From NCBI GenBank assembly GCA_033239525.1, contig BSYO01000013.1, positions 2,318,501 to 2,382,500 of the forward strand: a DNA stretch of 64,000 nt, read 5' to 3'. Below are positions 50,801 through 60,679 of the stretch, piece after piece. The notes under the pieces were generated by a model. The model saw nothing but the letters and a program-made list of their open reading frames with translations. It was not told the origin of the DNA and ran no database searches. A program made the translations under genes and the position numbers. Each line of letters opens with the position of its first letter. The first letter of the stretch is position 1. This DNA is from Nepenthes gracilis (lineage: Eukaryota; Streptophyta; Magnoliopsida; Caryophyllales; Nepenthaceae).

Positions 50801-53800
50801 AGACATGGTTATTATAAGCGTCTTTCTCATGAACATCCTGAGGATTTGGTACATGGGTCCGGGAATCTGTAGACATGTGCCAAACAACCTGCGAACACAA
50901 GCTGAACTACTCTACAGTATCGCTTGAGCATGATGTCGTGCGAAGCTCGCATGAAGACTGACAGCCTTTGCGCGAGCCAATGCTTGCGTGAAAAATTCAT
51001 CCTTTCACTTTAACCTAATACGATCTTAAAACTTAAATTTAAACACGATGCATAATAATAAAATGATAAACTCAAAATATAATTCAATGTCATGACATTT
51101 GCCAACACTAAAGATAGATCTAGCAATATCTCACGCTAGGACAGAAGCCTTGGTGGATGGGCTTTTGATTGTCAAATAATTTGCCAAGTTCTTCAAGCAG
51201 TGGCATCTGTGCACCCCATGCAATGAGAATGAACTAAAAGGAACCCATCCTTGCTGGGACCCCTGTACATTATCCTCTGCGTCCAGATCCATTCTGATTA
51301 GAATAAGGAAGAAAATAAGCATTTAAATCAATAGTTTTTTCCTTGTTTATTGCCAACGTGAAAAAACGGTGCTCGGTGCCCAACTCTTCTAGCATTGCAA
51401 GCCCTAGGGAGGATGTGATGTATATAACTTTACCCTATATCGTAGGGATCCCTTTCCATGACTTTGACTCATGACCTTTAGTCATATTGGAACAATTATA
51501 CCGAGCTGCTAATGTTTCCCTTTTACTGCCAACCTGAATAAACTGGGAAACCTTTATCGATAGCAGAAGAGGGGGAATCTGCTGCCAAATTAGTACAGTG
51601 CACCCATATCTCAAACCAAAGATAATGAATAACGGGATAAGAGTATAATGACAGAAATACTCTAAACCTTCCCGTTCCTTTTGTTGATGTTCTTCATAAA
51701 CTCACCCCAAAATTGTTTTTGGCAGGTTTGAAAGCCCAACCATGTATGTGCACCCTGTAGTTGGCCCCAGTAACTATCCTAAAAAACTATATTTTTTTGA
51801 TTTAGGTATCTTCACAAGCATTTACCTGGAGTTTATTTTTTAGCCTAATTGCACGTATGATTTGAATGTCTTCTCAATAAAAATTATGAAGGCAACCTGA
51901 CATTGTTCTGGCTCATTAAATGTAGGTGGAATTCAATGCAGTCTGATAAAGATGGATTGAAAGGCTTCTATCGAGTTGATGTAGATGTTCCTGCAGGTGA
52001 TTGGGCCAACACTGCAAAATTCTATGATGTCCTTGTTTTCAACACCGGTCATTGGTAACAATATGTTTCCTGTCTTTTGCAGTATTTCAAGCATGGGAAT
52101 TTTTATTAATGCTGGGATAACATTATTAGTTACATGAATGTTTGTTGGGGAAGGGAGCAGGGGTAAGTGGTAATACAAGGAGAGGGGGAACAAAATCAAA
52201 CTGTGTCATCTCATAGTTATTGTTGTCAATAACTACTCTTTGGTTGTGGTTACTGTATGATTAATGCATGATATTCTTGATTAGATGACATATACATATA
52301 AATTTGGTTTGATTCACTTGGGTGTCCCTTTGTTTTCTATCGGCAGACAGGAATTCAATGAAAAAACTTGTCTGTCAATTGTCCAGAATGTTTGGTCACA
52401 GACTGCATTTATCATGATTGCATTCAATTATTTGAATCATTGTGAATTTCCAATGATCCAGTAATGTTACTGGTTTTTGTTCTTTCTGTTAAGTTTCTTT
52501 CTTTTGTGCATGCAATGCGTGCATGTGCTGTGTGTGTCTGCATTATTGTTGTCTATGTTAATTTTCCATTTGCTGTTATAAATTGATTGCGCTCTTGTAA
52601 GACATCAACTCCGGTAATTTGTAGCTCCAGGAAGATACAACACAATCGAACATTTGTAATGGGTCGGCTTTCCTGTCTTCTAAATTCTCTGTGAACATAA
52701 GGATGGATTTCTTTGACCCTTGGGCATCTCTATATGTTTTCACCTGTCACTGGCGTACTGACTTTTGAAGTCATTGTCAACTCAGTGCTTACCTTGCAGG
52801 CAATGAAAATATAAATGCAACTATAGTCCTGATATTTTGTTCAAGTGGAACATTTGCAAGTATTGTATCATTGGAAGAAAAAGTGTCTTCCATCCATTTT
52901 ACGCACCATACGAAAAGCTCAATTTGTACGGAAGATGTAAGTGCACAATTCACTACACAATTGAGCTAAGTTAAATTTATTATTTTTTGATTCTTGTACA
53001 TTCACTCTATTAAATTCAGTTAAAGTTAATTTTATAAGGATATCACCGGAAAGCATTAGATTTACTTCACTAAATCTGTCTGTTTGACATTAATTCTGAG
53101 TCTTCCTAAAAGGAAATCATGAGGAAAATAAACATTAAAAATCGGGTGGAGGGAGTATTTGCAAGCATGAGGGAAGTTCTTAAAAACAGTCTACTGCTAG
53201 GGAATAAATTGGACATAAATAGAGAATTGTTATGATGGTCGATTATATTCTTTTAATCGACAACATTTTCCCATCTTATTACTTTCTTTCTGAAGTGTAT
53301 GTTATGAGATAATGAGATGTGTTGCATGCTGGAGTCCCCGTTTCCATTTTTTATGCCTGAAACACTTTGGATTATTGATAAATTGTTGAATTGATTTTGG
53401 CCAGGTGGGGTCCTCATAAATTTCCGAAAGAGACACCACTAGTTTTCTATAAAAGGGGGCTACCTGTAATTCCTCCCCTTGATATTTTGGATGGGCTTCC
53501 TGTTGTCTTGGAGAATATGGTCTCTTACATTCAAAAAGAAGTCCCCAGTAGCACACTTAAGTTTTGGCGGTTGCAGTCACCAAGGCATTTTTTTGGTGGG
53601 GAATGGAATCAAAATGGCAGTTGCTTGTTTAATGAGCCTCTTGAAGAAAGTCAGGTATGAATTGATAGAGGATATTCAAGTCAATTTCACTTGGATCGTA
53701 CTTGTTTGTGGAACAATGCAGTCATGTATTAGCCCAATTGTTACGGTGGAGAAATATTATTCATATACCTTCTTTTATTGAAAATTTCAATTTTAGTGTG

Positions 53801-55474
53801 GAAAGAGAGAAATGAGACAAAGTAAAAATTAAAATAGAGTAAGACTCACATCTATTTTTAAAAATTTCGATGCATGTGAGTGTAAAAGTAGGTGCATAAA
53901 TAATATTTTTCTTTAATGTGTTATTCTCTTCTTGCCAAAAGTAGAGTACATAGGATAGGCATGCTACCCCACAAGGTCTCTTCGTCCCTTTGCCGGAGCT
54001 AGAAGATATGGATGAAAATATTGATATCAGTATTGTCGTGGGAATATCGATATCGTATATGTCGGATAATACGTATTAGTATTAGATATATTAGAAGAAA
54101 ATAAATTTATGAAAATCGTAAGCCAACAGGCTGATATATCATCGATATGACAATATATCACTACATTGATACAGCATAACGAAGTGTCAATATCGGCCCT
54201 TTATACAAATACATATAAGCCAATATTTCCATATGTCAAAAGGCAATGGGTGCTATCCTACTGCTGTTAAATGTCCGTTGTCCTTTTCTTTTCGCTTAGA
54301 TGGTAAACACGATCTGAATTTAAGAAATTAGGGGAAAATGATTTACATCTGTAAAGGAGACAGAAAGGAAAATGAATTTCATTGAAAAGGATGCCAGAAA
54401 AAGGCGTCCAAAATTTCACATACATTTTCATCCTTAGTAGCCTTCAAATTCCACATATAGGTTGTCAATTAATTCACAGCTTCCAAACAAGAAAAGAAAT
54501 GTTCTGAGTTCCACACAGACGGCATATGTTTGGAGCTTTCATTATGTCATGATTACTGAAAGTCGTCCTGAATTGGGTGAATCTCACCTCTAGTTTCTGC
54601 CCTATTGTCCGATTCTCTTTGCCTTCCTCTCTCTTCTTTATCGTCTCAATCTACCCTTCTTCCTTTGAAATCTACATCATTATGAACTTCTAAGGATGAC
54701 TTTTCACCCCCAATAGTTCTTGGATTTCCCTCGTTTTGAGAGTGCTGAAGATTTGCTCGAGCAATAGAAGTCCATGCCTTCTCCTCACCTCTTTTCTCGA
54801 GAAATCTTGCTGTTTAAGAAAGTTCTGCCTCATCCATTTAGAGATGCTCTCTTTGGAAGTTTAAAGCTAAGACCGTAAGAAGCTCAAGCCAACTGATTAA
54901 GGAGAAGGATTCTCATAGACTCTTTGTTCTTACACAAGAAGCATTGGCTAACCAATGATCTCTCTCATTTCAAAATTTTTCACTAGTCAAGTTCCACAAG
55001 TGTGGTGTGCACCCAATTATTTAGATTTTTCTTGTATTTGCTACAACCATCACTGATGTAGGACGTGAAGGTACTAGGGATAGTTGGTGGCGTGATGGTT
55101 TGTGGATGGCAGATTGTGGTGGACTATGAACAGTAGCACCTCAGATGGATGTGTATGGTGGGATTGTGGCGGTGGTAGGCTATTGTTAGTGTTGGAGGTC
55201 TGTAAAGAATTGGAAACCAGGACTTCCAGCTCTGATACCGAGTCAATGTGGGATGCAAAGTGGAAAGAGAAGGATAAAGGAGGAATAGGAGAAGAGAGAA
55301 TTCAGAATGTAAAATTAGATAGAGTGATTATTCAGTTCTGAAATGAATTCAGTATCATTAACTCTTTACTCAATTATATCAATCTTTATCTAGAGTAAAC
55401 TAGAAATGAACATGAAAAAGGGTACTAAAAAAACAATATAATGATGAAGACTTCTTAAAGAGGAATAAATCTAT

Positions 55475-55520
<46 letters not shown>

Positions 55521-57733
55521 TATATGTATGTATGTTTATATATCTGTGTATCAATTGCCCACCAAAAGCTTTCCTTTGGCCTCTTAAATCTCCTCAACTA
55601 ATTTCCCTAAGCCATCTAGGTTGAACCAGAAAGGTCCTTAGCTTCCATTCCTGCTCTAGAATTATGACTTTTTCTTGCTCATTTATTAAGCTAAAGATGG
55701 GTAGTGCTTTGTTGAAGGTTAGAAACCTTACTTTGACCAAACACAGATTATGAACCTTTCTTTAGTTGCTGCTTTTGTGTAGGAATGAAATTGCAAAGTT
55801 CTTGACAAATGCATATTTTTTCATATTTTGGGAATCCTACCAAGGAGATGTATTTATTAGTTTAAGGAGTCTTATGTCTGTTGAGTGGAAACTATGGTTA
55901 GCAGTTGAGTTTTACTTGGAGAACTTTCTATTTGCTGCATTTTCTATCTTCTTCTAAGAAATCTTTGTTGCTGTGGTGAAATTATAAACATACCAGACAA
56001 CTTGTACCTTCTACTGTCCTTCATAGCCTGTAATGTGAAGGCTATTTTACTAAGGTATATATATATATATATATATATATAGGACTTAAATAGCTAAACT
56101 ATTCTATTCTGAACCAATGATTATTTTTGCAAATCTATTCTCCCCTTTTATCTTGTTAACTTTACAATTTTTGGCAAAGTTGTTCTATTCAAATTTTCCC
56201 ATAATTTGATGATGTCACATGACCACGGAAAATGCTGACATGTACAATTTCTAGGGCGTTGTCTTGATGATCTAACGTGGCCAAAATTTACAAAAAACAA
56301 AAACAAAAATGAGGGAACCCAAACTTTTCCTACCCAAAGTCACCTCCAACCCTTCACCACCTCCATTCCTTACCACCTGACAACAACCGATCACCACCCA
56401 CTCTGTCAACCCTGCCATCCCCACTGCTGACCACTGGTGGCCCCTGTACTGATCACCATCTGCTCTCTCAACCCTGCCGTCCTCACCACTGACCATCATG
56501 GCCCCCTGCACCACCTCCATCTTCCCTTCCCCTTCCTACTTCATCTCACCCACCTACTGGTGCCAACCAGCCTCTGCTTCTCCCTGTCTCTTCTTCTGCA
56601 ATTTTGCATTTGCGGCGGCAGCAGTGGTAGGTGGGCATGGTTTAGGGCTTGTTCATTTTTAAATATTTCATTTCTTTTATTTTTCTTTCAAATTTCATTG
56701 TTAGGTAAACTTTTTGCCACAAGTTATACATGTGTCCTTGTCACCTAAACATAGATGAAAATATTGGTATTGATTGTGAACATATCGAAGAATACGTACA
56801 AGTATTTTAAAAGTAAAAAAAAAAAAATTATGCCAATCATAAGCTAATAAACAAACATTATATATCACCAGTATGGCGACAAATTGCGATTTTGCTGCAG
56901 TATCTAGAAATATTAGTATTAGGGAACCCCATATTGATATGTATTGGCCATGTAGATATCGTTTAATATTTCATTCTATGCATCCGAATATCTTCACCGC
57001 ATTAGCATTTCCCATTCATCACGACTTAAAATCAATAAATTGGTGGGAAAATTGTAACCAAATAACATTGGAGAATTGTAAAGTTAAAAATAATCTTGAC
57101 AAAAATAAAAGTTGAGAATAGATTTTCAAAAAATAAAAAAAGGAATTTCACGGTATTTTTAGCTTCATAATCTGATGTGGAGGATCACACACCTTATATC
57201 TGCATGCTGTATCTTGCTAACAGAGCAAAAGAATTATAATGCATAAAATTGAAGAAGAATGTGATGGAATATATATCTATATATATTCCACATTCCATTG
57301 CATGATCTTACACTTCATCACAGCTAGCTGAACATCCATTAACAGAAACTTAACGGTCTTATCAAACAAAAATTCCTCTGCTTTATCATTTGTTGGTTTC
57401 TATCAGAAAATGTCGCAAGGTTAAAGAGATTTGACACCCAAATAGCTTGACTTGTGGTTTGATCCCAGCAACAACGGAGTCAATAGAGAAGCAAGGCAGC
57501 TCAACCTTCTGATTGAAGACGCATTACGAGGAACAGCTATTCAACTGCTTGACCTGACTCATCTAAGCGAGTACCGAGCTGATGCTCACCCTGCAGTCTG
57601 GCTCGGAAAGAAAGATGCAGTTGCAATTTGGGGTCAGGACTGCTTGCACTGGTGTCTGCCTGGCGTCCCTGACACATGGGTTGACATTTTATCGGAATTG
57701 ATTCTTCGCAAATTCGGTAGCTCTCCCAACTAA
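38872..57733 (+). CDS. TBL: Trichome birefringence-like (PMR5/TBL) O-acetyltransferase, TBL12/13-like
   Basis: Putative Golgi type II membrane protein that O-acetylates cell-wall polysaccharide. Exons: 38872-39440, 51926-52054, 53405-53654, 57446-57733 (TAA). Split codons join correctly and give 411 aa, close to the TBL12/13 length I recall. The start is the first ATG of the open frame. A membrane anchor spans residues about 13-33. The TBL domain begins CDLFKGHWVFDPYRKPIYD. The GDS motif is in IGFIGDSLNENFL (135-137), and DCLHWCLPGVPDTW (from about 381) carries the D-x-x-H motif, so both catalytic motifs are present. Introns are 12.5, 1.35 and 3.8 kb, the first packed with transposons. A 24-codon upstream ATG frame (38822) overlaps the start. 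No stop or frameshift is seen. Confidence 0.93.
40089..41330 (-). repeat. 3' LTR of the Sirevirus-like element
   Basis: Starts TGATAAAAC and ends CTCTCACA in plus orientation. It matches 47559-47620 plus 49900-51125 throughout, including AATGTTTAAATTAAATTAT (40204 and 49913) and the final AATATAATTCAATGT. Confidence 0.85.
41331..42943 (-). other. Interior of the Sirevirus-like element, no intact frame
   Basis: Contains a 'ttgtcacaaaatgataaag' stretch that echoes the purine-tract region, then GC-moderate sequence with short minus-strand frames (41819-42028 and 42269-42454) and no recognised domain. The position fits the spacer between pol and the LTR. Confidence 0.4.
42944..44986 (+). mobile_element. 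Solo-LTR-like repeat (Gypsy/chromovirus type?), copy 1
   Basis: Begins TGTTATAAC, ends GCGTGACA, about 2.0 kb. It is a diverged relative of 60680-62888 along its length, with matching blocks such as the purine-rich GAGAAAAGAGAGAGAAAG (43308) and AGAGGGTTCAGATTAACTTGTAGG (44467, against 62350). No coding sequence. It sits inside the interior of the Sirevirus-like element. Assignment to a solo LTR rests on the TGTTA...TGACA ends and lack of genes. Confidence 0.55.
46440..47460 (-). pseudogene. Gag-pol C-terminal remains of the Sirevirus-like element
   Basis: Minus-strand frames 47447-47211, 47147-46857 and 46783-46460 are consecutive pieces of one ancient frame: a Lys/Glu-rich coiled coil, a KKLDHMLG segment and two zinc-knuckle remnants. 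Broken by stops and shifts. The catalytic domains that should follow are missing. Confidence 0.7.
47559..51125 (-). repeat. 5' LTR of the Sirevirus-like element, split by a LINE
   Basis: LTR sequence occupies 47559-47620 and resumes at about 49901-51125; the stretch between is the LINE. Removing it restores the same order of blocks as in 40089-41330. Confidence 0.8.
47621..49894 (+). mobile_element. LINE (plant L1-type), internally deleted
   Basis: Plus-strand remains in order: ORF1 zinc knuckle (ECLWKPTSRSLCKVYGHRSENC, near 47725-47795), endonuclease start (AAYWNVRGLN near 48290; GGGRIWVGWDP near 48475), reverse transcriptase motif FADDLLLFS (near 49288) and YLGVPLISSRL (near 49492), then a C-terminal WDDVCKPKEGGLGIYNL segment (near 49760). 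Many stops, frame breaks and a deletion between endonuclease and reverse transcriptase. TTGCAT borders both ends (47615-47620, 49895-49900), a possible short target duplication. No poly(A) tail was found. It is inserted in the 5' LTR. Confidence 0.85.
51390..51520 (-). mobile_element. SINE copy of the 12960 family
   Basis: GATGTGATGTATATAACTTT, CCCTATATCGTAGGG and TGACTCATGACCTT follow the same order as in the element at 12960-13135, in the same orientation. Lies in TBL intron 1, about 400 bp before exon 2. Confidence 0.5.
52055..53404 (+). other. TBL intron 2
   Basis: Spliced between GT at 52055 and AG at 53404. AT-rich; no repeat with recognisable ends and no other gene seen. Confidence 0.8.
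54008..54240 (+). repeat. ATATCG-rich dispersed repeat, copy 2
   Basis: Begins ATGGATGAAAATATTGATAT and contains ATATCGATATCGTATATG, then a middle with AAGCCAACAGGCTGATATATC, very similar to the left arm of the foldback at 1419. In TBL intron 3. Confidence 0.65.
55060..55480 (-). mobile_element. Fragment of a minus-strand Copia element (primer-site junction)
   Basis: Minus strand carries GGTATCAGAGCTGG (plus positions 55221-55234), a Met-tRNA primer site. LTR-like sequence would lie to the right and interior sequence to the left. Neither a second LTR nor coding remains were found, so this rests mainly on the primer-site match. Confidence 0.4.
55476..55516. repeat. (AC)n microsatellite
   Basis: About 20 AC units in TBL intron 3; likely polymorphic. 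Confidence 0.95.
56056..56081. repeat. (TA)n microsatellite
   Basis: About 13 TA units in TBL intron 3. Confidence 0.95.
56389..56512. repeat. 62-bp tandem duplication in a C-rich patch
   Basis: Two copies, 56389-56450 and 56451-56512, both beginning GATCACCA and containing TCAACCCTGCC. The surrounding 56310-56560 is strikingly C-rich for this window. No protein family fits. Confidence 0.75.
56750..57010 (+). repeat. ATATCG-rich dispersed repeat, copy 3
   Basis: Opens AGATGAAAATATTGGTATTG and continues with AAGAATACGTACAAGTATT and several ATATTG/GATATC words; diverged relative of 54008. In TBL intron 3. Confidence 0.55.
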
Positions 57734-57849
57734 AATAACTTGAACTTGCTTGTCAAAGAATTCAAATTTGCAGTTTGGGCGACGAAGGATATGAGGCAGA
57801 GTCTGCTTTAGTTTACATGGATGAAGAAATAAGATGCCCATCCGTAAAT

Positions 57850-58060
57850 ATCATGGATGAAAATATCAATGCTGGTATCCACCGTGGCCATATTAACCAT
57901 ATCAGGCGATCGTATCAGCTTGGGAGGCAATTTCATATTGAACGGTGTATAATGGTATTTTGCAATTTTGTCATGATATCGAAAAATATTAATATTGGTG
58001 AGGCCAATATCAATGTATTTATTACTCAATATTTTGTATATCAATTGATATTTTATTTCA
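57850..58060 (+). repeat. ATATCG-rich dispersed repeat, copy 4
   Basis: Opens CATGGATGAAAATATCAATG and ends with AATATTTTGTATATCAATTG-like words. Lies just downstream of the TBL stop codon, probably within or near the 3' UTR. Confidence 0.55.
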
Positions 58061-59200
58061 CGGTAAAGATCTGTAAAACTGTAAGAACATCCGTTGTTTC
58101 CTTATATCGTTGCAGCTTTGTTGTACGTGCTCGTTCGTTCTTGTCAAGGATTGGTACATCCATTCCTTCATAGTATGGCCTCTTTCAGGGAAAAAAAGGC
58201 TGTTAGCTTGATATGGGCATTGCATAATCTTTCGTTCGACAATGATAGAAAGGTGATTTTTTTATGTTTGATTTGATGAGGAATTGATTTTCTCTTGTAG
58301 ACTTTTTTATTTATTTTTTTGGTTTATAAGTTGCTATGATTAAAGTTTGGCCACTTGTTTGCTTAATTTGATTGATCTAAAATTTTATAAAATAGGATTG
58401 AGTATAATTAATATAGATAGATATGTTCAAAAATTTAGGCCTCGGAGTATGGTCACGAGTAAAAATGATTAGCTTAGAGTTTGAACTTTTTGTGAACATA
58501 AGTATAATATTTTAGATAAATATTAAGTTTTTAAAAATATAATCCAAATAAGTCATATTTTTATATAAATGCTTACTATTTATGTAAAAATATGTTTCAT
58601 ATATTTTTATAATATTTTTATCTAAATATTATATTTTTTAAATTATTTTAGGTAAGTATAAATTTTTAAATAAAAGTATATAAAATAAAATGATGATGAA
58701 ATAGTCCGATTTTTGTTATGAATATAGACAGTTAAAACTTTTGATTTAAAATTAAACCTAATTTGATCAGATTTGATTTAGTGGTTATAATTTTTTTTTA
58801 TTTAAACTTGGTCTGAATTTAACAAAAATATTATATTTAAAGCTTCTATGAGCAACTTAATCTTAAACAAAATCAAAAGTTTGAACATTAAAGGAAGTCT
58901 CAATTACTCTCATTTATAGAAGAACCTATAATTATTTTATTTTAAAAAAATAAAATCTAAAAAATGCTCTTATTAATTTTACCTTATAAATTGTTACTTC
59001 TAATAGCCTAATTTTTATAAAACACTTAAACTTTGAAAATATCGACTTTCGCCAATGTCTCATAACTATTCCCATCAAACCAAATGGCAGATGAGGAGCT
59101 GAACGAACACGAGAAATTCAGACGCTTGAATCATGAATGTAGCTCAACCATCTGGTTGCTAACTCACCCACCCAACAACAAACGCTTCAGTAAACCTCTT
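58061..59200. other. AT-rich intergenic region
   Basis: Only short frames; nothing recognised. Its right end is the promoter of the proline-rich gene. Confidence 0.55.
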
Positions 59201-59211
59201 TCGCTAGCTTC

Positions 59212-59222
59212 TACTATAAAAC
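59212..59222 (+). promoter_or_regulatory. TATA box of the proline-rich protein gene
   Basis: ACTATAAAACC about 120 bp upstream of the start codon at 59337, a normal plant TATA-to-ATG distance. Confidence 0.6.
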
Positions 59223-59336
59223 CAAAACAACTAGCCATTGTTTCTTCTCACATAAATTTAAGGAAATCTCTTCCTCTTCCATAGTTTCATAATTCCTAGG
59301 TTCAAAGCATAGCAACTCAAATCGGCAACAGCAGCA

Positions 59337-59699
59337 ATGGCTTCTCACCACTTCTTCCTTCTAGCCCTCTTCGTCGCATTGGCGTCGTCGAGCCTGCACG
59401 TTAGCCAAGCAAGTCGCCGTCTTCTGCAGACGACTCCGCCTCTACCGACATTGCCGCCTCTGCCTTCTCAGCCGACCATTCCTACTCTGCCGCAGCCCAC
59501 GCTGCCTAGCTTGCCGACTGCACTGCCGCCGCTCCCCACCACGCTTCCTACTAGCATTCCCACCTTGCCGTCCCTGCCCAAACTCTCGCTGCCACCGCTG
59601 CCGAGCACACTGTCTATCCCTAACCTCCCGTCGATCCCCAACATCCCAACCACGATTCCGACAACTATCCCATTTTTCGCTCCTCCTCCTTCAAAGTGA
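59337..59699 (+). CDS. Small secreted proline-rich protein, 120 aa
   Basis: Single-exon gene. Residues 1-25 are a signal peptide (FFLLALFVALASSSLHVSQA) followed by SRRLLQ, a start common in small secreted plant proline-rich proteins. The rest is built from short Leu/Ile-Pro units (TLPPLP, SLPT, TIPTLP, SIPNIP) with almost no charged residues and no Cys. A role in the cell wall, with possible hydroxylation of prolines, is inferred from composition and export. The start codon follows AGCAGCA and is the first ATG after the TATA box. Base composition of the coding part is far more C-rich than its neighbourhood, as expected for Pro-rich coding. It does not match the repetitive motifs of extensins (SPPPP) or arabinogalactan proteins; named family not recognised. 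Confidence 0.85.
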   Translation: MASHHFFLLALFVALASSSLHVSQASRRLLQTTPPLPTLPPLPSQPTIPTLPQPTLPSLPTALPPLPTTLPTSIPTLPSLPKLSLPPLPSTLSIPNLPSIPNIPTTIPTTIPFFAPPPSK

Positions 59700-60679
59700 G
59701 ATGTGTTTACACCGATAGCTTGAAGATGGCGTGATCTTTCTCTCCATCGATGACTACGTAATTTTAAAATAATGTTTTTTTAGTGTGTTATCGTGCATGG
59801 TTGAATGCATGCTTTAGTGTTCGTCTTGGCGTTCTATACTTGGTGCAATTTACGCAGGAGGGAGGGTTTCGTTATGCTGTTATAAAGTAATAGATATGTC
59901 TGTGTCTTATGTTTAAAAAGTTATATTTCGTATAATTATTAATGACATTTTATAGATTTTATTGTGTTTGAATCTAAAAACTAAACGGATGAGATCAGGC
60001 TACGGGCACAACAGTCCTTAAATCCTCCAGATGTAAGGGTTCATATTTTATATTTAGAAAAAAATTTTAAAAATATATTAATAATATTTTTATAATTTTT
60101 ATTATAATATTTTAATATTAAGATATTCATATCTAAAAAAAAAATACAAACAAATATAACTATTTATATATAATTTTTTTATTTTTAAGATATATAAATT
60201 TTTGTCCTTTACATTTCCATCCAAGGAGGGAAAAAGTTTCCCTCCATTGCACTGCGTGATAGAGGCGCTCAGTCTGGATGATATTATGGCATTAGAGTGT
60301 TGGAGTTTTCTTGACTCTCTTTAAACGTTAGATCTTGTATTCAACTATTAAGATTTTAACATTAAAAAAAATTAAAAGATTATAGTAATTTTTTATAATA
60401 TATATATTTTGATAATTTCATATTTAAAAATAAAAAGGTTAATTTCATATTTTGTAAAAAAATCAAAATTCATCCATTGAATTTTCTTGATCTAATTATT
60501 AAGGGCTAGGAGGGCTGTATTGCTCCAACCCGATGGAGGTTCTACAATTAATATGTTTTAATAAAAATCGAAGATTATCTTTCATTGAATTGCAACCGTC
60601 TATATAATTGGACAATAATGTAATTAGCAATTATGGGAATAATTTTTTTAAAATAAATCTAATTATAACATTTAGATAG
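59700..60679. other. 3' flank and AT-rich intergenic region
   Basis: Holds the 3' UTR of the proline-rich gene (to about 59960). No gene or repeat ends recognised beyond it. Confidence 0.5.

Larger units (their letters stand above)
40089..51125 (-). mobile_element. Sirevirus-like Copia element in TBL intron 1, minus strand, decayed
   Basis: The 3' LTR is 40089-41330. The purine tract on the minus strand (GCTAAATGGGGAGAT) lies just right of 41330. The 5' LTR begins at 47559 next to a primer-site-like ATTAGTATCAGA (minus, about 47547-47558) and is interrupted by a LINE before continuing to about 51125. The interior keeps, on the minus strand, a coiled-coil segment (47211-47447), a KLDHMLGLGKESGDKG segment typical of Sirevirus gag-pol (about 47100) and two zinc-knuckle remains (CHNCGKVGYLSVHC near 46880; CHQRGKFEHIRSYC near 46750). 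The N-terminal gag domain and the protease-integrase-reverse transcriptase block are not found. Clean target duplications were not seen. Confidence 0.8.

Noticed and set aside
55400..55597. Minus-strand frame with alternating Val-Cys
   Set aside because: Translation of the AC microsatellite.
57775..58173. 132-codon plus-strand open frame after the TBL stop
   Set aside because: Runs through the ATATCG-rich repeat and the probable 3' UTR; composition and lack of homology argue against a gene.
59084..59284. 66-codon frame upstream of the proline-rich gene
   Set aside because: Overlaps the TATA box and leader of the gene at 59337; no family resemblance.
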